Notes: generated by a model not told the origin, from the letters alone. A stretch of DNA of 7,715 bases from CAZRHH01 sp964599885 (GCA_964599885.1 CAZRHH010000111.1:1-7715); one strand, 5' to 3'. Positions 1-6,083 are shown, numbered from the stretch's first letter. Numbers and translations: made by a program.

Positions 1-2249
1 GCACGCACGCGGCCGGCGTCGTCATCTCGCGCGAGCCGCTGGCCGAGCACGTGCCGCTGCAACGTCCGACGCGCGGCGACGAGTCGTCGATCCCGACGAC
101 GCAGTACGCGATGGCGCAGGTGGCCGAGATCGGCCTGCTGAAGATGGACTTTCTCGGCCTCGCCAACCTGACGATCCTCGGCCGCGCGATCGAGATCATC
201 GAACGCACGAAGGGCGTGCGCGTCGATCTGCAGGCGCTTCCGGACGGCGATGCGCAGACGTTCGCGATGCTCAGCGCGGGCGACACGTTCGGCGTGTTTC
301 AATTGGAGTCGCCCGGCATGCGGCGGCTGATCCAGGAACTGCGCCCCGACAGCATCGAAGACCTGATGGCGCTTGTGGCCCTGTATCGGCCGGGGCCGAT
401 GCAGCACGTCGGGGCGTATTGCCGCGCCAAGCACGACCGCTCGCTGGTGAAGTACCCGCACCCTGATCTCGCCGAGATCCTCGACGAGACGTACGGCGTC
501 ATCGCCTATCAGGATCAGGTGCTGATGGTGATGCGGAAGTTTGCGGGCTACGAGTTCAAAGACGCCGACGCCGTCCGCAAAGCGATGTCGAAAAAGATCG
601 CGTCGCTGATGCAGGCCGAGGGCGAGAAATTCATCGAGGCGGCCGTCACCAACGGATACGGGCGCCACGAGGCGCAGGCGATCTTCGAGCTGATCGAACC
701 GTTCGCCGGCTACGCGTTCAACAAGGCGCATTCCGCCTGTTACGGGACGATCGCCTACCAGACGGCGTACCTGAAATCGAACTATCCGCACGAGTACATG
801 ACCGCCGTGCTGTCGAGCGCGGGGGCGCACGAGCGCATCGCGCAGGCGGTGGCTGAGTGCGTGCGGCTGGGCATCACCGTGCAGCCGCCCGACGTCAACA
901 CGAGCGGCGCCACCTTCGAGCTCGATGACCGCGACGGCGAGCAGGTCATCAGTTTCGGGCTGGGGACGGTGAAGAACGTCGGCGCAGGCGCGGCGGAATG
1001 CATCATCACCGCGCGTGCGGAAGGCGGCGCGTTCAACGGCATCGAAGACTTCACGAAGCGCGTCGATCTGAAGGCGTTGAACCGCCGCGCCCTCGAGTCG
1101 CTGATCAAGTGCGGCGCGCTCGATGCGCTGGGCGCGCGCGGCACGCTGCTGGCGAATCTCGATCGCATCCTCTCGCTCGCGCAGCGCGAGGCGAAGCTGC
1201 GGGAAAGCGGACAATCGACGATGTTCGACATGTTCGGCGATAGCGTATCGACGCCGCTACCGTCACTCGAACTGCAGCACGTCGACGTCTCGAAGGCGGA
1301 GCTGCTGTCGTGGGAGCGCGAGCTGTTGGGGGTCTACGTGTCGGAGCATCCGTTCACAAGCGCGGCGCTGACGCTGGCGAAACACACGTCAGCGCTCGTC
1401 AGCGAACTAACACCGGAGCTGGACGGCCGCGAAGTCGTCATCGCCGGGATGGTGAACGACGTGCGCCAGCGCGCGACGAAAGCGGGCAAGACGTTTCTCG
1501 CCGTGACGGTAGAAGATCTCTCGGGCAGCGAAGAAGTGACCGTCTGGCCGGATGTCTACGAACCGACGCGCGATCTCTGGGTGCCGGGCAACATTCTGCT
1601 GATGCTGCTGCGGGTGCGCGAGCGCGGCGACCGGCTCCAGGTCTCGGTGCAGCAAGTCTCACTCGTGCAGGCGGCCGACGGTTCGATCAGCCACGAACAG
1701 TTCGAGATCCCGCACTGGCTGACGGACGCAGTGCGTTCGGCGACGGGCGTGGGTGTAGTGGCGGTACAGAACAGAGAACCAGGAACAGAGAACAGAGGCG
1801 AGAACCCGGAACCCAGTACAAAGAACCCGCCTGACGCATTGAACGGTGGTGGCGCAGCCGCACCTTCGAACGGCGATCACCCGAACGGCGATCACCAAAC
1901 ACCAAACACCAAACAACAGTCGTCGAACCCGACTCAGGAACCCTCAACGCGCCTCCGCTTCTGGTTGCACGAATCGTCGGATCCCGACGCTGACCGGCTG
2001 CGGCTCGACAGGCTGATCGCGCTGATCGAGCGCTACCCGGGCGACGAGGGCGTGCGGCTCTTCATCCACGCGAACGATGGCGACCGAATCGAACTGGCGA
2101 TGCCGCAGGCGCGCGTTTCCGCTGAGCTTCGCGAGGCGGGCATTGCGTTGCTGTCACCGAACGGCGGCGCCGACGAGATCATTGACGATGCGCTCGCGTC
2201 GGCGTCAAGCGGCGTTCGGACGTACGGCGTGGAGCCGCTCGAGGTGTAA
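1..2249 (+). CDS. dnaE: DNA polymerase III subunit alpha, C-terminal part (5' end outside window)
   Basis: Catalytic subunit of the replicative DNA polymerase. The reading frame is open from base 3 (THAAGVVISREPLAEH...), so the GTG at 51 is an internal Val and not a start. About 748 residues are present; the family is usually about 1,100-1,200 aa, so the PHP domain and much of the palm lie to the left. Visible parts: the palm motif KMDFLGL, whose Asp (147-149) matches the third catalytic Asp (E. coli D555); FQLESPGM and LYRPGPM of the fingers (about 295-410); FNKAHSACYGTIAYQTAYLK (about 717-776); the helix-hairpin-helix region (about 950-1130); a probable beta-clamp binding pentapeptide QSTMF (1212-1226), placed like E. 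coli QADMF; and an OB fold (about 1429-1665). A low-complexity linker (about 1740-1950) then leads to a C-terminal domain (LRFWLHES...RYPGDEGVRLFIH). The linker is built from short tandem repeats, which is odd for this gene. The stop is TAA at 2247-2249. The identification is very secure. Confidence 0.97.
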   Translation, partial: THAAGVVISREPLAEHVPLQRPTRGDESSIPTTQYAMAQVAEIGLLKMDFLGLANLTILGRAIEIIERTKGVRVDLQALPDGDAQTFAMLSAGDTFGVFQLESPGMRRLIQELRPDSIEDLMALVALYRPGPMQHVGAYCRAKHDRSLVKYPHPDLAEILDETYGVIAYQDQVLMVMRKFAGYEFKDADAVRKAMSKKIASLMQAEGEKFIEAAVTNGYGRHEAQAIFELIEPFAGYAFNKAHSACYGTIAYQTAYLKSNYPHEYMTAVLSSAGAHERIAQAVAECVRLGITVQPPDVNTSGATFELDDRDGEQVISFGLGTVKNVGAGAAECIITARAEGGAFNGIEDFTKRVDLKALNRRALESLIKCGALDALGARGTLLANLDRILSLAQREAKLRESGQSTMFDMFGDSVSTPLPSLELQHVDVSKAELLSWERELLGVYVSEHPFTSAALTLAKHTSALVSELTPELDGREVVIAGMVNDVRQRATKAGKTFLAVTVEDLSGSEEVTVWPDVYEPTRDLWVPGNILLMLLRVRERGDRLQVSVQQVSLVQAADGSISHEQFEIPHWLTDAVRSATGVGVVAVQNREPGTENRGENPEPSTKNPPDALNGGGAAAPSNGDHPNGDHQTPNTKQQSSNPTQEPSTRLRFWLHESSDPDADRLRLDRLIALIERYPGDEGVRLFIHANDGDRIELAMPQARVSAELREAGIALLSPNGGADEIIDDALASASSGVRTYGVEPLEV
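1768..1828 (+). repeat. Degenerate heptanucleotide tandem repeat inside dnaE
   Basis: Eight 7-bp units of consensus (A/G)GAAC(A/C)N: agaacag, agaacca, ggaacag, agaacag, then a 5-nt broken unit (aggcg), then agaaccc, ggaaccc, agtacaa, agaaccc. Because 7 is not a multiple of 3, three units are needed to restore the frame, so the array encodes a degenerate polar stretch (QNREPGTENRGENPEPSTKN) in the linker after the OB fold. It reads like an intergenic-type short tandem repeat that has become part of a coding region. The frame stays open through it. Confidence 0.8.
1867..1917 (+). repeat. 15-bp direct tandem repeat followed by AAACACC heptamers, inside dnaE
   Basis: A perfect 15-bp unit (cgaacggcgatcacc) occurs twice head to tail, at 1867-1881 and 1882-1896, encoding the duplicated peptide NGDHP/NGDHQ. 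It is followed directly by three heptamers (aaacacc, aaacacc, aaacaac) at 1897-1917. Together with the array at 1768-1828 it makes up most of the disordered linker between the OB fold and the C-terminal domain of DnaE. Confidence 0.85.
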
Positions 2250-2254
2250 TTCTT

Positions 2255-2268
2255 GCTAGTCGCTAGTC
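2255..2268 (+). repeat. Tandem GCTAGTC heptamer just after the dnaE stop
   Basis: Two perfect copies of gctagtc lie head to tail 5 nt after the dnaE stop codon. A third copy (2340-2346) spans the stop codon of the convergent DUF5666 gene; its CTA gives that gene its TAG. The unit size equals that of the repeats inside dnaE, but the sequence differs. Function unknown. Confidence 0.6.
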
Positions 2269-2282
2269 GTTGATTGCCTGAA

Positions 2283-2321
2283 AACGATAGAGGCCGCACG
2301 AGATGTGCGGCCTCTATCGTT
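2283..2321. terminator. Perfect 17-bp stem-loop between convergent genes
   Basis: The arms at 2283-2299 and 2305-2321 are exact reverse complements (17 bp, 10 G/C) around a 5-nt loop (gagat). The hairpin lies between the dnaE stop and the stop of the minus-strand DUF5666 gene. Read on the minus strand, the stem is followed by TTTT (cgttttcagg), which fits an intrinsic terminator for the sigma/DUF5666 operon. On the plus strand no T run follows, so for dnaE it would be a weak terminator or a 3'-end stabilising stem. Confidence 0.75.
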
Positions 2322-2340
2322 CGAACGCCAGGGTTGGGCG

Positions 2341-3384
2341 CTAGTCGTCATCACCATCGTCATCGTCGTCACCGCGCGAGCCGGAGCTGTCGTCGTCGTC
2401 TTCGTCATCGTCATCGTCATCGCCCGCGCCTGAGTCGTCGCCGCCGTCGTCGCCGTTACCCGGGCCGGAGTTGTCGTTGTTATCGCCGTCATCGTCGCCA
2501 TTACCGCGGCCGGAGTTGTCGTCGTTTTCTTCGCCGTCGTCATCGTTGCGTTCGTCGTCATCGTCACACGGACTGCCGGGACCCGAGTTATCGCAGTCGT
2601 CATCGTCATCGATCGTTGGCACGACGACCGGCGGCGCTGTCGTTGCCGTCGCTGCTGGCGCCGTGCTGCTGGCCACGGACGATGCGGTTGCTGTCGCCGT
2701 CTTGTTCCCGTCGTCGTCACGATCATCCGCGTCCTCGACCCGGACGCGCGACGCGAGAATCGTGTTGTCCGGCAGCAGCGTGCCCCGCACCTTGACGACA
2801 GCGCCGACACTCAGCCCGGCCGTCGTTCCATCGTCATCGTGATCGTCGAAGCGGACGTCCGCGTTGTCGGCGAGTACGAACGTGCGCGTGGCGCCGCCGA
2901 CCTCGACCGAATACTCACCACCGTTGACGGCCATGATCACCCCAGTGAACTCGACGTTGAACGCCGGCGAACTTGAGCTGAAAAGGTTGCGCACCGGTTC
3001 GGGTGTGTTGCCCGTTGCGGCGGCGCCACCGATGCCGGCGGCGCCGAACATGATCACGCCGGCCGCGAGCGCACCCGCCTGAAACATAGCCGGTCGCGCT
3101 TTGAACGATGCTAACCAACTCATGATAGTGCCTCCCCGGACGATTGTGGATGGCGCCGCCGCGACCTCAGCGAGCATGCGCGCTTCGGCGCGTGATCGCT
3201 GAACGGCGAACGCTGCGGGCGCGCTGGCAGACAGCAACACCCCGGCGGAACGCAGGACGGGTGCAAGAGACGCGCTATACCGTGGGTACGACGCGAGCAC
3301 TTGCTCCATCGTCTCGCCCTCGAGCATGCGCTCGATGCACTTGTCCAGGATGTCCGTGAAGTCTTCAAATGGCTGATTGTCCAT
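2341..3384 (-). CDS. Membrane-anchored DUF5666 protein with anti-sigma-like N-terminus and Asp-rich tail
   Basis: The protein has 347 residues. Residues about 8-53 (DILDKCIERMLEGETMEQVLASYPRY...) resemble the cytoplasmic helical segment seen in Chloroflexota membrane proteins encoded beside ECF sigma genes. One TM helix lies at about 101-124. Residues about 144-218 form a DUF5666-type beta domain (FTGVIMAVNGGEYSVEV...GAVVKVRGTLLPDNTILASRVRV). A Thr/Ala linker (229-257) leads to a tail (259-347) with 42 Asp in 89 residues, NSGPG-type repeats and a possible disulfide loop C264-X8-C273. The expected topology is N-in, with DUF5666 and tail outside. The ATG lies 2 nt after the sigma-factor TAA, so the two are translationally linked; an AGGGGAG-like Shine-Dalgarno lies 11 nt upstream. 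No HxxxCxxC zinc anti-sigma motif is present. A role as anti-sigma or envelope sensor is inferred from context; the tail may bind divalent cations. Confidence 0.8.
   Translation of the reverse strand: MDNQPFEDFTDILDKCIERMLEGETMEQVLASYPRYSASLAPVLRSAGVLLSASAPAAFAVQRSRAEARMLAEVAAAPSTIVRGGTIMSWLASFKARPAMFQAGALAAGVIMFGAAGIGGAAATGNTPEPVRNLFSSSSPAFNVEFTGVIMAVNGGEYSVEVGGATRTFVLADNADVRFDDHDDDGTTAGLSVGAVVKVRGTLLPDNTILASRVRVEDADDRDDDGNKTATATASSVASSTAPAATATTAPPVVVPTIDDDDDCDNSGPGSPCDDDDERNDDDGEENDDNSGRGNGDDDGDNNDNSGPGNGDDGGDDSGAGDDDDDDEDDDDSSGSRGDDDDDGDDD
2344..2610 (-). repeat. GAC/GAT trinucleotide-rich tract coding the poly-Asp tail
   Basis: On the plus strand this tract appears as long runs of gtc/atc triplets, broken by GC-rich NSGPG-coding segments. 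An imperfect 45-bp unit is visible: the cggccggagttgtcg-type core recurs in 2451-2479 and 2496-2524, with a more diverged copy near 2575-2600. The peptide repeat is roughly D-N-S-G-(P/R)-G-N-G-D-D. Such tracts change length easily by slippage in steps of 3 without breaking the frame. Confidence 0.75.
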
Positions 3385-3386
3385 GC

Positions 3387-4019
3387 TTACGGCGTCTCCC
3401 CTGTGGCGGTGTCTGGTCGCTTCTTGTCGATGCTGAGAGCGCGACGTACCGTCTGCAGCGCGCGCATTTGCATCACCTTGACGGCGCCTTCCGTCTTGCC
3501 GAGCATGCGGGCCGTGTCGGCAACGCTGTGCCCTTCAACGAGGCGCAGCATCAGCACGTCCCGGTGTTCATGCTTGAGTACGCCGAGCGCCTCGGCGACT
3601 TCACGGCGATGATCGGCGCTGGCGATGTCGTCGGGCGCGGCCGCATGGGCAACCTGCGGATGCTCAAGCGTCACGCTGAGACGCCTTGCACGGCGCTTGA
3701 GCAGATCGACCGTCTCGTTGTGCGCGATGCGAAACAACCAGGCGGCGATGGGTGTGCCGCGGTGCTGGTAACGTCCGATGCCGCGGACCGCTTCGGCGAA
3801 CGTCGTCGACGCGACGTCGTCGGCGTCGGCGGCGTTCCCTGTGCGAAGGTAGGCGTATCGGTACACGCGGTCGTATTGCTCCTCGAACAGGTGGCGCCAT
3901 GCCGCCGGCTCGTGCGCCACTAATGCGGCGACCAGCTGATCGTCACCTTCATGCGTTCGCGCCGGCGGGTCGAACGCATCCTCGGCCATCATGTCATCAG
4001 CCGGTGTCTTTTCATTCAT
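3387..4019 (-). CDS. ECF-type RNA polymerase sigma-70 family sigma factor
   Basis: A cytoplasmic alternative sigma factor of 210 residues, normal for the ECF family. Region sigma2 lies at about 41-110, including DADDVASTTFAEAVRGI and the promoter-melting/-10 segment RYQHRGTPIAAWLFRIAHNETVDLLKRR. The sigma3 domain is missing. Region sigma4 lies at about 140-195, with a helix-turn-helix (HSVADTARMLGKTEGAVKVMQMRAL, about 164-188) for -35 recognition. The start ATG (4017-4019) has GGAAG 9 nt upstream. The gene is first in an operon with the DUF5666 membrane protein 2 nt downstream, the usual arrangement for a sigma factor and its membrane-bound regulator. A 96-bp gap separates it from tesB upstream on the same strand. 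I see no convincing -35/-10 pair there, and no GGAAC-type ECF -35 that would show autoregulation. The family is certain; the regulon is unknown. Confidence 0.93.
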   Translation of the reverse strand: MNEKTPADDMMAEDAFDPPARTHEGDDQLVAALVAHEPAAWRHLFEEQYDRVYRYAYLRTGNAADADDVASTTFAEAVRGIGRYQHRGTPIAAWLFRIAHNETVDLLKRRARRLSVTLEHPQVAHAAAPDDIASADHRREVAEALGVLKHEHRDVLMLRLVEGHSVADTARMLGKTEGAVKVMQMRALQTVRRALSIDKKRPDTATGETP

Positions 4020-4115
4020 CAGTTACATCTTCCGCTCCGGGCAAAAAGTAACAGCAACCGCGATTACCGATGCATAAACATTGTCTGCGGAATGGTGGCA
4101 CAAGCGCGGCGAGAT

Positions 4116-4985
4116 TCAGGCCGGCGGCGTGTCCTTTGGCGTGCGGATGAGGCCCTCCTGCACGACGGATGCGACGCGCGTACCGTCGGGCTGAAACATC
4201 TGCCCGAAGATGAGCGCGCGAGCCGCATGCGCGACGGGACTCTCGCTCGTGAACAGCAGCCAGCCATCGAAGCGCGGCGCGCGATGAAACCACATCGCGT
4301 GGTCGAGGCTGGCGGACGCCCAGTTGGCGCGCGCGCCACCATGGGGGATGCGCGCCGTCGCGATCAGGCCGCGGTCGCTGGCGTACGCCAGCAATCCCGC
4401 ATGGATCGCTGGATCGTCGGGGAGTTCGCCGCGGACGCGCATCCACACGCGGCGGCGCGGGATCTCGCCCGCCGGCTGCGTCCCAAGGTCGATGGCGCGC
4501 ATTTCGACGGGGCTTTCGCGCTCGAAGCGTTGCATCATCTCGCGCTCCTCGCGGCGGTCGGGGCGCGCGAACTCCCATGCCGGCAGGCCGTCGGGGCCGG
4601 GAACATCGGGCGCCGGTTCGGAGTACGAGATGCCGTCCTCCGGTTTTGCGAAGCTGCACGAAAGGTTGAAGATCGCCTCGCCGGCCTGGTAGGCGACGAC
4701 ATCGCGCGTCGTGAATGTGCGGCCGTCGCGGATGCGGTAGACGACGTAGCGGATCGGCACGTCGTGGCGCCCCGGGCGCAGAAAGTAGGCGTGCAGCGAG
4801 TGCAGCGCGCTCTCCGCCGAATCGACGGTGCGATACGCCGCCATGACGGACTGCGCCGCCACGAGTCCACCGAATAGCCGGAACATTCCCTTCCCGGGAT
4901 CGCCCAGAAAGAGATCGCGGTCGAGCCGGTCGAGATCGAGTTGCTTGAGCAGCCGATCGAGCGCCGTACGGCTTTGAGCTGGCAT
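4116..4985 (-). CDS. tesB: Acyl-CoA thioesterase II (TesB family)
   Basis: Hydrolyses acyl-CoA to free fatty acid and CoA. It has 289 residues, the normal TesB length, with two hotdog domains. The first carries LFGGLVAAQSVMAAYRTV (37-54), HSLHAYFLRPG (62-72) and RDGRTFTTRDVVAYQAGEAIF (86-106). The second carries YASDRGLIAT (201-210), SLDHAMWFHR (226-235) and VVQEGLIR (274-281). The catalytic triad aligns with E. coli Asp204-Thr228-Gln278 as Asp204-Ser226-Gln276 at the same spacing (Ser is also found in eukaryotic homologues), so the enzyme should be active. I chose the ATG at 4983-4985 because it gives the usual N-terminus (RTALDRLLKQLDLDRLDRDLFLG). The frame stays open much further upstream, but that stretch only mirrors the SDR gene on the other strand. 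There is no Shine-Dalgarno, and a TACACT box ends 7 nt before the ATG, which suggests a leaderless mRNA. It is divergent from the SDR gene. Confidence 0.93.
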   Translation of the reverse strand: MPAQSRTALDRLLKQLDLDRLDRDLFLGDPGKGMFRLFGGLVAAQSVMAAYRTVDSAESALHSLHAYFLRPGRHDVPIRYVVYRIRDGRTFTTRDVVAYQAGEAIFNLSCSFAKPEDGISYSEPAPDVPGPDGLPAWEFARPDRREEREMMQRFERESPVEMRAIDLGTQPAGEIPRRRVWMRVRGELPDDPAIHAGLLAYASDRGLIATARIPHGGARANWASASLDHAMWFHRAPRFDGWLLFTSESPVAHAARALIFGQMFQPDGTRVASVVQEGLIRTPKDTPPA

Positions 4986-4992
4986 TGCGTGG

Positions 4993-4998
4993 AGTGTA
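4993..4998 (-). promoter_or_regulatory. Candidate leaderless -10 box of tesB
   Basis: Minus-strand TACACT (TANNNT form) ends exactly 7 nt before the tesB ATG, so transcription would begin at or next to the A of the start codon. No Shine-Dalgarno lies in that stretch, which agrees with leaderless translation. No good -35 is seen 16-18 nt upstream. Confidence 0.45.
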
Positions 4999-5083
4999 GC
5001 CGCTGCTTCGGTTACGCGGCGCTCGCTCCGGCGGTGCCCATGCCCCAGCTTTTGGCCTCCCATGCTATTGAGGTGCGTAGTCG

Positions 5084-5092
5084 TGATATGAT
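5084..5092 (+). promoter_or_regulatory. Extended -10 promoter element of the SDR gene
   Basis: TGATATGAT matches the extended -10 form TGnTATAAT with one mismatch in the hexamer. Transcription would start near 5099, giving a leader of about 34 nt with a strong Shine-Dalgarno. A TTGAGG at 5068-5073 is too close (13-nt spacer) to be a standard -35, but extended -10 promoters do not need one. Confidence 0.55.
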
Positions 5093-5117
5093 CGCGGCCT
5101 TCGGTGAGGATGCCGAT

Positions 5118-5125
5118 GGAAGGAG
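5118..5125 (+). promoter_or_regulatory. Ribosome binding site that sets the SDR start
   Basis: GGAAGGAG lies 7 nt before the ATG at 5133. It fixes this ATG as the start over the in-frame ATG at 4941, which lies inside tesB on the opposite strand and upstream of the promoter. Confidence 0.8.
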
Positions 5126-5132
5126 TGGCGAG

Positions 5133-5999
5133 ATGAAGAACCTTCAAGGCAAGAACGCGATCGTTACGGGGGCGTCGCGGGGACTCGGCGTATACATCGC
5201 GAAGACGATGGCGGCGCGTGGAGTCAACGTCGTGCTGGCTGCTCGCTCGGCCGAGCCGCTCGAGGAGACGCGCCGGATCTGCGAAGCCGCCGGCGTACAC
5301 GCGATCGCCGTGGCGTGCGATGTCACGTCGCTCGACGATCAGCGACGGCTGGTGGCGACCGCGGAGCGCGAGCTGGGCAGCGTCGACATTCTCGTCAACA
5401 ACGCGGGTATCGAGTTCGTCGAGGAGTTCACGAAGCTCTCGACGGATCAGATCGATCACCTGCTGACGACGAACCTGAACGCGCCGATCTGGCTGACGAA
5501 GCTCGTCCTGCCGTCGATGCTGTCGCGGCGCAGCGGGGCGATCGTCAACGTATCGTCGCTGGCAGGCAAGGCGCCGGTGCCGTACGCCACGGTGTACGCG
5601 GCGAGCAAGGCGGGACTGATCGCCTTCACTGAGGGTCTGGGCGGCGAACTCGATGGCACGGGCGTGACGGCGAGCGTTGTTTGCCCGAGCTTCGTTGCGG
5701 ACGTCGGGATGTATGCCGAACACTCAAGCAACGGCATGAAGGCGCCGTTCATGGCACGGCCGGTCGCGCCGCAGAAGGTGGCGGATGCCGTGATGCGCGC
5801 GATCGGCGGCGCACCCGAAGTGATCGCCGCGAGCGGACCGATGCGCCCGTTACTGGCGTTCGGCGAGATGGCCCCCGGCTTGAAGCGATCGATCGTGCGC
5901 CGCATGGGCATCACGAAGCTCTTCCGCGACGAAGCGGCGGCGCTACGGCAAGGCGCCGATCGCGAGAGCGCACCGGCGGAGAAGACTGCTGCGCCGTAG
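5133..5999 (+). CDS. Classical short-chain dehydrogenase/reductase (SDR family)
   Basis: An NAD(P)-dependent oxidoreductase of 288 residues with a Rossmann fold. Visible motifs: TGASRGLG (12-19) for cofactor binding, with Arg at 16 and AAR (36-38) after the second strand hinting at NADPH; CDV (62-64); NNAG (89-92); Asn114; NVSSLAG (139-145) with catalytic Ser142; and YAASK (155-159) with catalytic Tyr155 and Lys159. The Asn-Ser-Tyr-Lys tetrad is complete. A C-terminal extension after about residue 225 (PLLAFGEMAPGLKRSIVRRMGITKLFRDEA) resembles the membrane-associated tail of SDRs that act on lipid or long-chain substrates. The substrate cannot be read from the sequence. The start is chosen from the strong Shine-Dalgarno and the extended -10. 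It stands alone on the plus strand, divergent from tesB and convergent with the GT-C gene. A link to acyl-chain metabolism with tesB is possible but only inferred. Confidence 0.92.
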   Translation: MKNLQGKNAIVTGASRGLGVYIAKTMAARGVNVVLAARSAEPLEETRRICEAAGVHAIAVACDVTSLDDQRRLVATAERELGSVDILVNNAGIEFVEEFTKLSTDQIDHLLTTNLNAPIWLTKLVLPSMLSRRSGAIVNVSSLAGKAPVPYATVYAASKAGLIAFTEGLGGELDGTGVTASVVCPSFVADVGMYAEHSSNGMKAPFMARPVAPQKVADAVMRAIGGAPEVIAASGPMRPLLAFGEMAPGLKRSIVRRMGITKLFRDEAAALRQGADRESAPAEKTAAP

Positions 6000-6028
6000 A
6001 ACGCTGGACGGCCGTTGACATCGTTCGC

Positions 6029-6083
6029 CACGACGGACCGTTCGCGGGTTTAACGGGCGCACATGGCCAAGGCATCCGTCGTG
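6029..6083. repeat. Inverted repeat in the SDR / GT-C convergent gap
   Basis: Perfect 9-bp arms, CACGACGGA (6029-6037) and TCCGTCGTG (6075-6083), are separated by 37 nt. It lies between two convergent stop codons, where a bidirectional terminator is expected. The long loop and the lack of a flanking T run make it a poor intrinsic terminator. The rest of the gap (6000-6102) holds nothing else I recognise. Confidence 0.4.

Noticed and set aside
51..53. GTG as the start of the dnaE-like gene
   Set aside because: The same frame continues upstream to base 3 with typical DnaE sequence (THAAGVVISREPLAEH), so this is an internal Val and the gene is cut by the window edge.
2344..2610. CRISPR-like or minisatellite non-coding array
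   Set aside because: The 45-bp and triplet periodicity is fully explained as in-frame coding of an Asp/NSGPG-rich tail; there are no conserved repeats with unique spacers.
2256..2842. Thr/Met-, Ser- or Arg/His-rich open frames over the 2256-2842 region on both strands
   Set aside because: They are shadow frames of the Asp-codon triplet tract of the DUF5666 protein; triplet repeats keep all frames open and give low-complexity peptides.
3951..4877. Long plus-strand frame opposite the sigma factor and tesB
   Set aside because: Both minus-strand genes have full family signatures and complete catalytic or DNA-binding motifs, while the plus-strand peptide is Arg/Ala/His-rich with no recognisable motif.
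4941..5132. N-terminal extension of the SDR from the ATG at 4941
   Set aside because: It would lie inside tesB on the other strand and upstream of the extended -10. The peptide does not look like an SDR N-terminus, and GGAAGGAG marks the ATG at 5133.
6015..6020. Perfect TTGACA as a plus-strand -35 element
   Set aside because: No -10-like hexamer occurs 15-19 nt downstream, and no plus-strand gene follows.
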